In this document: in pieces, positions 33,697 through 42,607 of the stretch | Layout of the letters: every line of letters begins with the position of its first letter | Position numbering within the stretch: position 1 is the stretch's first letter | NCBI GenBank assembly: GCA_963761035.1 | Contig: CAVXFH010000002.1 | Location: 1,922,001 to 1,986,000, forward strand | Direction: 5' to 3' | Source: JARRQJ01 sp963761035 | Lineage (GTDB): Bacteria > Pseudomonadota > Gammaproteobacteria > DRLM01 | Length of the DNA: 64,000 nucleotides | Position numbers and translations under genes: made by a program | The notes under the pieces: model-generated | What the model was told of the DNA's origin: nothing | The model's database searches: none | The model's input: only the letters and a program-made list of their open reading frames with translations

Positions 33697-35166
33697 ATGA
33701 GCGAAGAAATATTAATAAACATCACACCGCAAGAGACCCGCATCGCCGTGGTGGAGAACGGTGTGTTGCAGGAAATCTACGTCGAACGTATCCGGCGGCG
33801 GGGTTTGGTGGGCAACATCTATAAGGGCCGCATCAGCCGCGTCCTGCCGGGGATGCAGGCCGCCTTCGTGGATATCGGCTTGCAGCGTACCGCCTTTCTC
33901 CACGCCTCGGACATCGTCAATCAGCCGGCCGAGTGGTCGACTTCGGAAGAACGGCGAGTGGGGATCATTACCGATCTGGTCAAAGAAGGCCAGGAAGTCA
34001 CGGTGCAGGTGATCAAGGATCCGCTGGGAAATAAGGGTGCGCGCCTGACCACCCACATTACCTTACCGTCGCGCTATCTGGTGTTGATGCCTACCGCGCG
34101 CAATGTGGGGATATCGCAAAAGATCGAAGACGAACAGGAGCGTCAACGCTTGAAGGATATCGTGATATCCATGGCCGGCGACATGGAGGGGGGCGGTTAT
34201 ATTGTACGCACCGCCGCCGAGGAGGCCGATACCGAGGCCGTGCGCGCCGACATGGATTATCTGCGCAAGTTGTGGGATTCCGTACGCGAGCGGACGGCAA
34301 ATGCCGCGCCCTGTTCCGTTATCTATGAGGACTTGCCGCTGGTATTGCGCGCCCTGCGCGACCTGGTGGATTTGGATGTGGAGAAGATACGCATCGATTC
34401 CCGAGAGAATTATAAAAAGGCCTTGTCCTTTGCCGAACAGTTTGTCCCGCGGGTGGCCTCGCGCATCGAGTATTATCCCGGCGAACGCCCGATCTTCGAT
34501 CTCTACGGTGTGGAGGACGAGATCCAAAAGGCCCTGGAGCGCAAGGTATTGCTCAAGTCCGGCGGTTATCTGATCATCGACCAGACCGAGGCGATGACCA
34601 CTATCGACGTCAACACCGGCGCCTACGTGGGACACCGCACCTTGGAAGAGACCATCTTCAAGACTAATCTCGAAGCGGCCCAGTCCATTGCCCGGCAACT
34701 GCGTTTGCGCAACCTCGGCGGCATCATCATCATCGATTTCATCGATATGATCGAGGAAGACCATAAGCGCCAGGTGCTGGCGGCTTTGGAGAGAAACCTG
34801 GAAAGGGACCGCACCAAGAGCCACATCAGCGAGGTGTCGGCCCTGGGTCTGGTGCAAATGACCCGCAAGCGCACCCGGGAAAGCCTGGAGCATGTGTTGT
34901 GCGCGCCGTGTCCGGTCTGTCAGAGCCGCGGTTTACTCAAGACACCCGAAACGGTATGTTACGAGGTGTTCCGCGAGTTGTTGCGCGAGGCCCGTCAGTT
35001 CGATGTCCAACAGTATTTGGTGCTGGCATCGCAAGAAGTGATAGACGTGATGTTGGATGAAGAGGCCAACAGTCTCGCCGAATTGGAGTCCTTTATCGGC
35101 AAGCCCATCAAGTTACAAGTGGAGGCCCTCTATACGCAAGAGCAATTCGACGTGGTGTTGATGTAG
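33697..35166 (+). CDS. rng: Ribonuclease G
   Basis: RNase E/G family endoribonuclease that matures the 16S rRNA 5' end and cuts mRNA. An S1-like domain occupies the first 130 residues (GNIYKGRISRVLPGMQAAFVDIG), the catalytic region includes the metal-binding Asp of TIDVNTG and IIIDFIDM, and the zinc-link Cys pair appears as CAPCPVCQ. At 489 residues it has the exact length of E. coli RNase G and lacks the long RNase E tail. Confidence 0.96.
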   Translation: MSEEILINITPQETRIAVVENGVLQEIYVERIRRRGLVGNIYKGRISRVLPGMQAAFVDIGLQRTAFLHASDIVNQPAEWSTSEERRVGIITDLVKEGQEVTVQVIKDPLGNKGARLTTHITLPSRYLVLMPTARNVGISQKIEDEQERQRLKDIVISMAGDMEGGGYIVRTAAEEADTEAVRADMDYLRKLWDSVRERTANAAPCSVIYEDLPLVLRALRDLVDLDVEKIRIDSRENYKKALSFAEQFVPRVASRIEYYPGERPIFDLYGVEDEIQKALERKVLLKSGGYLIIDQTEAMTTIDVNTGAYVGHRTLEETIFKTNLEAAQSIARQLRLRNLGGIIIIDFIDMIEEDHKRQVLAALERNLERDRTKSHISEVSALGLVQMTRKRTRESLEHVLCAPCPVCQSRGLLKTPETVCYEVFRELLREARQFDVQQYLVLASQEVIDVMLDEEANSLAELESFIGKPIKLQVEALYTQEQFDVVLM

Positions 35167-35236
35167 TCGTTTGCGCGATTTGCGGTTATTGTGTTGATGT
35201 CGGTAATTAATGCGCATCACATGCAATGAGTAGAAA

Positions 35237-38200
35237 GTGAACCCCTTCCGCCGCCTGATCTCCGGTTTTTGGTTGACCTTCGCCGCCGCGATAATCGTGT
35301 TGGCGCTATTGCTCAGCGCCGCGCGCCTGATGTTGCCGGAGTTAGGCGAGTATCGCGGCGACGTGGCGCGCTGGGTCGGCGACTTTATCGGGCAGCCGGT
35401 ACAGATCGGCGAATTGGGGGCCAGCTGGCACAACTGGGGTCCGAGCGTGGAACTGCGCAATGTCACGGTTTTGGATACCTCGGGCCGGCGGCCTGTTTTG
35501 CAATGCGCCTCGGCACGTGTCGACATCAATCTATTGGCGTCGCTGCGCGAATGGCAATTTGAGCCCGGATTGTTGACGGTGCGGGGTTTGCGCCTCTCTC
35601 TGGTGCGGCGCGAGGACGGCACCATCGCGGTAGCAGGCTTGGGGAGCGCCGAGCAAGGCGCCATGGACGACTCGACCAAGGACGCATTCAAGCAATGGTT
35701 GCAACGCCAGAAACGTCTGGCAATCGAACAGAGTTCTCTGCAGTGGCGTGACCTAACCGCCGGCGGCAAGAGCCTGGAATTCACCAACGTCAATCTGCAG
35801 CTGCGCAATCTCGGCGATCGCCATCGTCTCGACGGGACGGTGGAATTGCCGGAATCCCTGGGCCAGCGTCTGGAATTGGCGGCCGACCTGCAAGGCGATC
35901 TGTTCACGACGGCGTTTTGGCAGGGCCGGGTATTCCTGCGCGGTACCGCCGTGCGCCTGGGAGGATGGTGGGGAAGGCAGCCGCCCTTGGGGATGAGCGC
36001 GGCGGATGGCGTAGTGGATTTTCAGGCTTGGAGCGAGTGGCTCAACGGCATGCGGCAAGTGGAGGGTGATGTCCACGCCAGCAACTTACACTTTGCCCGT
36101 ACCGCCGCGCCGCCCATCGCGACGGCTGCCGACTCGAACGCCGCGGCAACGGAGGAGCACGTGGATCTAGCGCGCTTGGCCGGAGGATTCCAGTGGCGGC
36201 GCAACGGAACGGGATGGAATATCGACGTGGACGATTTCTCCGTCACGCGTCAAGGCGAGGCGTCGCCGCCCGCGCAGTTGCGGGTGCAATACACGCAGGA
36301 CGACGGGACGGGAGGCCGCGATATTCAAGCGGCCTATAGCGAGTTGCGCGCGGAAGACGTGGCGGGGCTGTTGCTCGACACCAAGCTTGTGCCGGAGGAA
36401 CTGCGGCCGCGCCTCGTCGCCATGGCGCCGCAGGGGCTATTGCGCGACGGCTATATCCGCTATCACAGTGAGCCGCGGCAGGCGCCGCGCTTTGTGGTGC
36501 GCAGCGTCTTGGCCGGGTTGGCGTGGCAACCCGCCGCGCCCTGGCCGGGCATGCGGGGATTGGCGGGCAGGGTAACCGCCGATGAGCAACGGGGCGTGGT
36601 CGACCTTGCCACGGAAGCAGCGGCGGTGGACTTCGCCGATCTGTTCCGCGCGCCGCTGCCGGTGGACGCCCTAGCGGGACGAATTTACTGGCATCGCGAC
36701 GCTAACGCACTGCAGGTGCTTGCCCGGGAGATGACGGTTCGCAATGAGGATATAAATATACAATTCGGTTTGCGTCTTGATGTGCCGCGGGAAGGCGGTT
36801 CCCCCTATTTGGATTTGACCGCCAACTTCGACGGAAACAAGGGAGAGGATGCTCCCCGTTATCTGCCCGCCAAGATCATGGGCCCGACAACGGTGGCATG
36901 GCTGGACAAGGCCGTCGTCAGCGGCCGGGTAACCGGCGGTACCGCCCGAATTAACGGGCAGCTCGCGGATTTCCCCTTCGACGACGGTCGAGGTCTGTTC
37001 GAGGTCCGCTTCAATGTCGTGGACGGTATCTTGGAATATGCCGCCGGTTGGCCGCGTCTGGAGGGGATCGAAACCGCGATCCTATTTCACGGCCGACGTC
37101 TCGAGATCAATGCCACCGCGGCCAAATCATTCAACTCGGAGATTTTGCAGGCCAAGGTCGCCATCCCGGACTTGACGGCGCATCCGGCGATGCTTGCGGT
37201 GGACGGTAAGGCGCAGGGTCCCGTCGCCGATGTGGTGCGTTATGTCACCGAAAGTCCCCTGCATGACGAATTCGGCGCCTACTTGGATGGCGTTACCGCC
37301 AGCGGCCGCAGCCGCTTGCAACTCAACTTGAAATTACCGTTGGCAAAGCTGCCCGCCACGGTTAAGGGTGCCCTGCGTTTCGACAACGGCGGTTTGTTGT
37401 TCCACGATCAAGGTATCGATATCACCAACATCGACGGCAGTCTGAAATTCACCGATCGGGGACTGGCCGCCGACGCCATTCACGCCAAGCTTCTAGGACA
37501 GGCGGTAACCATTGCCGCGGATACAAAGCCCGGCAAGACGGGGGCGGTCACCACCTTCTATGCCAAGGGCACGGCGGACGCGGCGGCGCTAGCCAGGCGT
37601 TTTGCCACACCGCTGGCCGCTTATGTCGAGGGGCTGGCGCCGTGGCGGGGTGAATTGCATATCCCACCCAAGAGCGAAGGCTGGGTGGAGCTGCAAGTGG
37701 ACTCGTCACTGCAAGGGGTCGCCGTCCGGCTGCCGTCTCCCATGGCCAAGACCGCGGACGAGACACGGGAGTTGCTGGTACAGGTTCCCCTGCCGTTGAA
37801 GAGCGAACAACCCGTCCACATTCATTATGGCGACGTCGCCGATGCCCAGCTGGCGTTTAAGAGCGGCGCTTCGGGCTTGGAAGTCGCGCGCGGCGAGATT
37901 TTCTTCGGCGGCGGGACCGCGGCCTTGTCCGCGCAGGATGGCGGGATTCGTCTGGGGGGTACCCTGCCGGAGTTTGACGAAGCCCAATGGTCGGCGGTGC
38001 TCTCGCCGATGACCGCGGACCGGCAGCCCGGCGTGCCGCCGGTAGTAAGTCAAGCGGACCTGGAGATCGGCGCGTTGAAGCTGGCCGGCCAGCAGTTGGA
38101 TAAAGTGCGGTTGCAGGCCAAGCATGGCGCCGATGCCTGGGACGTGGATCTGAAAAGCGATCAGGTTCAAGGCCGTATCCACCTTCCCGATGCGGCGAGC

Positions 38201-39151
38201 GCGCCCTTGGTGATGAATATGGAACGCCTGCATCTGACGCGATCCAGGAAAGACGGCGGCAAGTCCGCCGCCGATCCCAAGACGATGCATCCGCTCGACA
38301 TCAAGGTCGAGAGTTTTCATTATGGCGATCTCGATATGGGCGAACTGCGCGTGCTGGCCAGCCGTACGCCGGCGGGTTTGCGCTTCGACGAGGTGCATGC
38401 CCATTCTGATCAACGGGATTTGCAGATCAACGGCACGTGGCAGGCGACAGGCGACGGTCAAGAGTCGTCGATTGCCCTTGCCTATAGCGGAGAAGACACG
38501 GGCGCGACCCTCACGGCTTTGGGTTATGCCGGCGTGATCAAGGGCGGCAAGGCCCATACCGACATGAAGCTCAACTGGCAAGGGCCGCCGACGGCCTTTT
38601 CCTTGGCGAAGGCGGCGGGGTCGATAAGTTTTAAGATCAAGGACGGACGGTTGCTGGATGTCGAGCCGGGAGCGGGCCGCATCTTGGGCCTGTTGAGCTT
38701 TCAAGCCCTGCCGCGGCACCTGTTGCTGGATTTCAGCGATCTCTTCCAGAAAGGCTTTTCCTTTGATAGTTTGGCCGGCGACTTTACTATTGAAAACGGC
38801 AACGCCCAGACCGATAACTTGCGTATGGAGGGGCCCTCGGCGCTTATCGAGGCCCGGGGACGAGTGGGGCTCGCGGCGGAAGATTACGATCAACTGGTCA
38901 CGGTAATCCCCAATGTCAGCGGCGGTCTTCCCATGGCCGGGGTAGTGGCGGGCGGTGTCAGCGCGGGGGCTTTGACGGGCGGCGTCGGGGCGGGGGCGGC
39001 GTTGCTGTTAATGCAGAAACTGCTCAAACCGGGGATCGACAAGATGACGCAGGTCGAATACAAGGTGACGGGGCCGTGGTCGAATCCCACCGTCGAACGG
39101 CTGGGGGTGATCGAGCGGAATAAGAAGTCGGGCGTGCGGGAGAAAAACTAG
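35237..39151 (+). CDS. yhdP: AsmA-like envelope protein YhdP
   Basis: A very large (1304-residue) inner-membrane-anchored protein of the AsmA-like/YhdP group, which forms a bridge for phospholipid movement to the outer membrane. A single N-terminal helix (FWLTFAAAIIVLALLL) is followed by long beta-rich periplasmic repeats and a C-terminal DUF3971/AsmA-2 region with the GAGRILGLLSFQALPRHL and GPWSNPTVE segments. The start is GTG at 35237. Position between rng and the nitrilase gene matches relatives. Together with the mla operon at 55-60 kb it points to active lipid traffic. Confidence 0.94.
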   Translation: MNPFRRLISGFWLTFAAAIIVLALLLSAARLMLPELGEYRGDVARWVGDFIGQPVQIGELGASWHNWGPSVELRNVTVLDTSGRRPVLQCASARVDINLLASLREWQFEPGLLTVRGLRLSLVRREDGTIAVAGLGSAEQGAMDDSTKDAFKQWLQRQKRLAIEQSSLQWRDLTAGGKSLEFTNVNLQLRNLGDRHRLDGTVELPESLGQRLELAADLQGDLFTTAFWQGRVFLRGTAVRLGGWWGRQPPLGMSAADGVVDFQAWSEWLNGMRQVEGDVHASNLHFARTAAPPIATAADSNAAATEEHVDLARLAGGFQWRRNGTGWNIDVDDFSVTRQGEASPPAQLRVQYTQDDGTGGRDIQAAYSELRAEDVAGLLLDTKLVPEELRPRLVAMAPQGLLRDGYIRYHSEPRQAPRFVVRSVLAGLAWQPAAPWPGMRGLAGRVTADEQRGVVDLATEAAAVDFADLFRAPLPVDALAGRIYWHRDANALQVLAREMTVRNEDINIQFGLRLDVPREGGSPYLDLTANFDGNKGEDAPRYLPAKIMGPTTVAWLDKAVVSGRVTGGTARINGQLADFPFDDGRGLFEVRFNVVDGILEYAAGWPRLEGIETAILFHGRRLEINATAAKSFNSEILQAKVAIPDLTAHPAMLAVDGKAQGPVADVVRYVTESPLHDEFGAYLDGVTASGRSRLQLNLKLPLAKLPATVKGALRFDNGGLLFHDQGIDITNIDGSLKFTDRGLAADAIHAKLLGQAVTIAADTKPGKTGAVTTFYAKGTADAAALARRFATPLAAYVEGLAPWRGELHIPPKSEGWVELQVDSSLQGVAVRLPSPMAKTADETRELLVQVPLPLKSEQPVHIHYGDVADAQLAFKSGASGLEVARGEIFFGGGTAALSAQDGGIRLGGTLPEFDEAQWSAVLSPMTADRQPGVPPVVSQADLEIGALKLAGQQLDKVRLQAKHGADAWDVDLKSDQVQGRIHLPDAASAPLVMNMERLHLTRSRKDGGKSAADPKTMHPLDIKVESFHYGDLDMGELRVLASRTPAGLRFDEVHAHSDQRDLQINGTWQATGDGQESSIALAYSGEDTGATLTALGYAGVIKGGKAHTDMKLNWQGPPTAFSLAKAAGSISFKIKDGRLLDVEPGAGRILGLLSFQALPRHLLLDFSDLFQKGFSFDSLAGDFTIENGNAQTDNLRMEGPSALIEARGRVGLAAEDYDQLVTVIPNVSGGLPMAGVVAGGVSAGALTGGVGAGAALLLMQKLLKPGIDKMTQVEYKVTGPWSNPTVERLGVIERNKKSGVREKN

Positions 39152-39201
39152 GTAAGAATAACAATGCACAATATCTCGGAAGCGCGAGGAGCGGACGTGT
39201 C

Positions 39202-40038
39202 ATGAGCAGTCGGGTTGCGGCAGTACAAATGGCCTCCGGGCCCAATATCAGCGCCAACTTAATGGAGGCGGGGCGCTTGATCGCGCTGGCGGCGCGTACC
39301 CATGGCGCCAACCTGGTGGTGCTCCCCGAAAATTTCGCCATCATCGGCTTGTCGGAGCAGGACAAGGTGAAGATCCGCGAGCCCGCGGGCAGCGGTCCCA
39401 TTCAGGATTTCCTCGCCAACCAGGCGGCCAGGCACGGCGTGTGGCTGGTGGGCGGTACTATCCCGCTGGCGACGGAAAATCCGCACAAGGTCCGTGCCGG
39501 GTGCCTGTTGTTCGATACCCGCGGCCGGCGCATGGCCCGCTATGACAAGATGCATATGTTCGATGTACACATCGCCGAGACCGGCGAAAATTACGCGGAA
39601 TCGCTAACCATCGAGCCCGGCAATCAGACCGCGGTGGTGGATACGCCCTTCGGCAAACTGGGCTTGGCGGTGTGTTACGACCTACGCTTCCCCGAGCTGT
39701 TCCGCGTCATGCTGGAGCAGGGCATGGAAATCCTGGCGGTGCCGTCCGCGTTTACCGCGGTGACCGGCATGGCCCATTGGGAAATCCTGGTGCGTGCCCG
39801 CGCCGTGGAGAACCTCTGTTATGTCATCGCGGCGGCGCAAGGCGGGTATCATGCCAGCGGCCGCGAGACCCATGGCGACAGCATGATCGTCGATCCCTGG
39901 GGTGTGGTGCTGGATAGGCTGCCCCGCGGCTCCGGGGTGGTGAGCGCCAAGATCGAGCCGGCCCGCCTCAAGAGCATTCGCCGTAATTTCCCGTCGATTC
40001 AACATCTCCGCCTGCATTGCCACCTGCCTGAAAAATAG
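39202..40038 (+). CDS. Nitrilase-family amidase (deaminated-glutathione amidase-like)
   Basis: A 278-residue carbon-nitrogen hydrolase. The triad is visible: Glu in LVVLPENFA, Lys in RYDKMHMFDV, and Cys in LAVCYDLRFPE. The sequence pattern resembles NIT1/YbeM-type enzymes that clear deaminated glutathione, but substrate choice cannot be read from sequence alone. Sits between yhdP and tldD as in Pseudomonas-like gene orders. Confidence 0.9.
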   Translation: MSSRVAAVQMASGPNISANLMEAGRLIALAARTHGANLVVLPENFAIIGLSEQDKVKIREPAGSGPIQDFLANQAARHGVWLVGGTIPLATENPHKVRAGCLLFDTRGRRMARYDKMHMFDVHIAETGENYAESLTIEPGNQTAVVDTPFGKLGLAVCYDLRFPELFRVMLEQGMEILAVPSAFTAVTGMAHWEILVRARAVENLCYVIAAAQGGYHASGRETHGDSMIVDPWGVVLDRLPRGSGVVSAKIEPARLKSIRRNFPSIQHLRLHCHLPEK

Positions 40039-40045
40039 GCCGTAG

Positions 40046-40088
40046 GCCGCGGCGGACGCCGGGCAGGGAACGCCGCGTCCGCCGCGGC
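40046..40088. repeat. Perfect 14-bp GC-rich inverted repeat between the nitrilase gene and tldD
   Basis: GCCGCGGCGGACGC (40046-40059) and its exact reverse complement (40075-40088) flank a 15-base loop. There is no following T-run in either direction, so it is not a classical terminator, though so stable a hairpin could stall or protect RNA. Confidence 0.7.
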
Positions 40089-40205
40089 TAACTAACTATA
40101 AGACCGGCGACCATGAAGGGAAGGGGGCTACTATGCTACTCTGTCGCCATCGAAGCGCGCGCCGGTGAGCGTATCTTTTCATCGGTTTAATTTGCGGAAT
40201 CCATC

Positions 40206-41648
40206 ATGAATGCACCTCTAGATTTGGCGACGCAGTCGATACTCACGCCGGCGGGTTTGAACGAAACCGACCTGGAGCGGGTATTGCACCAGTTGCTGAG
40301 CCACGAAGTGGACAGCGCCGATCTCTATTTCCAGAACAGCCGCCACGAGTCGTGGTCTTTGGAAGACGGTATCGTCAAGAGCGGTACTCACAGCATCGAA
40401 CGCGGCGTGGGCGTGCGCGCGGTGAGCGGCGAGAAGACCGGCTTCGCCTATTCCGACGAGATCATGCTGCCGGCGCTTACCGAAGCCGCATCCACGGCGC
40501 GGGCCATTGCCCGGCTCGGCCAGGAGGGCCAAGTGCAGGCCTGGTCGCGGCGCGGCAAGCAGGCGCTGTATCAACCGCTGGATCCCATCGAAACCCTCAA
40601 GGCGGAAGACAAGATCGCGCTGCTGCAGGCGCTGGACGCCGAGGCGCGCAAGCAGGACCCGCGCGTCAAACAGGTGATGGTGAGCCTGGCCGCCGTGCAC
40701 GATGTGGTGCTGGTGGCGGGCAGCGACGGCACGCTGGCCGCCGACGTGCGGCCGCTGGTGCGCTTGAACGTGAGCGTGGTAGCCGAACACAACGGCCGCC
40801 GCGAGCAGGGATCGGCGGGCGGCGGCGGGCGTGTCGGCTTCGACATGTTTCTCGATCAGGAACGCGGCCTCGATTACGCCCGCGAAGCGGTGCGCCAGGC
40901 CCTGGTCAACCTGGAGGCGCGCGACGCCCCCGCCGGCACCATGACCGTGGTGCTGGGACCGGGTTGGCCCGGCGTGCTGCTTCACGAGGCCATCGGCCAC
41001 GGACTGGAAGGCGATTTCAATCGTAAGGGCAGTTCGGCGTTCTCCGGGCGCATCGGCGAACGGGTGGCCTCCGATCTCTGCACGATCGTCGACGACGGTA
41101 CACTGGCGGGCCGCCGCGGGTCGCTCAACATCGACGACGAAGGCACGCCCACCCAATGCACCACGCTCATCGAAAAGGGCGTGCTCAAGGGTTATATTCA
41201 AGACAAAATGAATGCACGCCTCATGGGCGCGGCGCCCACCGGCAACGGCCGCCGCGAATCCTACGCCCACATCCCCATGCCGCGCATGACCAACACCTAC
41301 ATGCTGGCCGGCGCGAGCGATCCGCAAGAGATCATCGCCTCGGTGAAGAACGGGCTGTACGCGGTGAACTTCGGCGGCGGCCAGGTGGACATCACCTCCG
41401 GCAAATTCGTATTCTCCGCCAGCGAGGCCTACATGATCGAAGACGGCAAGGTCAGCTATCCGGTGAAGGGCGCGACCCTGATCGGCAACGGTCCCGACGT
41501 GCTGACCCGCGTCGCCATGGTGGGTAACGACCTGAAACTGGATACCGGCGTGGGCACCTGCGGCAAGGAAGGCCAAAGCGTCCCGGTGGGTGTGGGCCAG
41601 CCGACCCTGCGCATCGACGGCCTTACCGTAGGCGGCACCGGGGCGTAA
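40206..41648 (+). CDS. tldD: Metalloprotease TldD
   Basis: One half of the TldD/TldE heterodimeric zinc protease that trims peptides such as microcin B17 and CcdA. The zinc motif HEAIGH is present (LLHEAIGHGLEGD), with a downstream GTPTQCTTLIEKG region and the C-terminal CGKEGQSVPVGVGQPTLRI typical of the family. Length 480. Its partner gene pmbA/tldE lies at 52.7 kb. Confidence 0.96.
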   Translation: MNAPLDLATQSILTPAGLNETDLERVLHQLLSHEVDSADLYFQNSRHESWSLEDGIVKSGTHSIERGVGVRAVSGEKTGFAYSDEIMLPALTEAASTARAIARLGQEGQVQAWSRRGKQALYQPLDPIETLKAEDKIALLQALDAEARKQDPRVKQVMVSLAAVHDVVLVAGSDGTLAADVRPLVRLNVSVVAEHNGRREQGSAGGGGRVGFDMFLDQERGLDYAREAVRQALVNLEARDAPAGTMTVVLGPGWPGVLLHEAIGHGLEGDFNRKGSSAFSGRIGERVASDLCTIVDDGTLAGRRGSLNIDDEGTPTQCTTLIEKGVLKGYIQDKMNARLMGAAPTGNGRRESYAHIPMPRMTNTYMLAGASDPQEIIASVKNGLYAVNFGGGQVDITSGKFVFSASEAYMIEDGKVSYPVKGATLIGNGPDVLTRVAMVGNDLKLDTGVGTCGKEGQSVPVGVGQPTLRIDGLTVGGTGA

Positions 41649-41699
41649 ATTAAATGGCGGGTGAGTCAGCCGCGATGTTTGCGGCACCATCCGCCGAGA

Positions 41700-42251
41700 T
41701 TATTGCTCGGATTCCCTTTCACCCGTGTCCATCATCATCTCCCGCAACGCTTTGAACAACGCCCGCGCTGCCGTGGGTGCCTGCCCCGCGTCCCGTTCCT
41801 TGCGCGCCTTGATCATCAATTGCCGTAACAGCTGACGGTCCGCCGCGGGATACTCGTTGAGTAATGCCGACAACGCCGCGTCGCCTTCCGCGATCAGCCG
41901 TTCGCGCCACTGCTCCATGCGATGCAGCGCCGCCGTCTGCGCGCGGTCCTTGCCCGCCAATCCCTCCAAGGTGCGGCGCACCGGTGCCGCGTCGATACCG
42001 CGCATCAGCTTGCCGATATATTGCAGTTGCCGCTTGCGCCCGCCGCGGGCGTTGATGGCGCGGCAGGCGGTGAGCGCCTCGCGCAGATCCTCCGGCAGGT
42101 CGAGCTTGGCCAACACCGCCGCAAAGCGCGCCGCCGGAAGTTCCACCAACGCCTTACCCAATGCCTGCACCGCCTCCGCGTCGCGCTTCAACTGCGACTT
42201 GGATGGGGGTTCGATTTCGTTTTCGTATAGTTCGTCGTCATTTTGATTCAT
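41700..42251 (-). CDS. yjgA: Ribosome-associated protein YjgA/DarP
   Basis: A 183-residue helical protein of the DUF615 family that binds late 50S assembly intermediates. The acidic N-terminus followed by PPSKSQLKRDAEAVQALGKALVEL and the GGRKRQLQYIGKLMR segment are diagnostic. It converges with tldD. In relatives yjgA is divergent from pmbA; here pmbA is 10 kb away with other genes inserted. Confidence 0.93.
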   Translation of the reverse strand: MNQNDDELYENEIEPPSKSQLKRDAEAVQALGKALVELPAARFAAVLAKLDLPEDLREALTACRAINARGGRKRQLQYIGKLMRGIDAAPVRRTLEGLAGKDRAQTAALHRMEQWRERLIAEGDAALSALLNEYPAADRQLLRQLMIKARKERDAGQAPTAARALFKALREMMMDTGERESEQ

Positions 42252-42607
42252 GGGGAAACATCATATATCAAGTGGACTCCTCACGCCGCGCCTACCACGA
42301 TTCAGAACGAGGGTATAGATCAGTGTCGTGTTCCCATTTCTGAGAACATCCCCCGTTTGAGTGGACACAAAAGTCTAACTGAAGCGGAGAGTGAAAATGC
42401 CAAGGTACAAGCAACACAAGAAGAAAAATCGCTACAGCGTGGCAATCGGCGTCAGATCACAGTTATTGCTGATATTAACCGCGAAGGTCGCACTGAGCGA
42501 TACTTATTACGCGGAATATAACCCTGTCCTCCATGGTGACCTTTTATTCCACTCAACCGAATGCGGAAGGGTGACGGACTAGAAGGACGAAATGTTTATT
42601 TAGACTG
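42252..42607. other. AT-richer gap between yjgA and glgP
   Basis: About 350 bases of lower G+C. A stretch GAGTGGACACAAAAGTCTAA near 42359-42378 looks like the end of an insertion element, but I cannot identify a family or find its partner. A small open frame (42397-42582) lies within it. Confidence 0.35.
42397..42582 (+). CDS. Possible small basic protein (61 residues)
   Basis: ATG 42397 is preceded seven bases upstream by GGAG (42386-42389). The product starts PRYKQHKKKNRYSVAIGV, then has a hydrophobic stretch (QLLLILTAKVAL) that could be a signal peptide, and ends with a Cys. I do not recognise it, and no neighbour explains it. It could be chance. Confidence 0.25.
   Translation: MPRYKQHKKKNRYSVAIGVRSQLLLILTAKVALSDTYYAEYNPVLHGDLLFHSTECGRVTD

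Noticed and set aside
37706..38893. A 395-codon open frame antisense to yhdP
   Set aside because: Composition-driven shadow of yhdP with no ribosome site or recognisable domain.
40218..41690. A 490-codon open frame antisense to tldD
   Set aside because: It mirrors the codon pattern of tldD, is rich in His, Arg and Gln, and has no family resemblance; such antisense frames are common in G+C-rich genes.
42355..42420. An insertion-sequence end near GAGTGGACACAAAAGTC
   Set aside because: No transposase, partner inverted repeat or target duplication could be found, so I only mention it in the gap entry.
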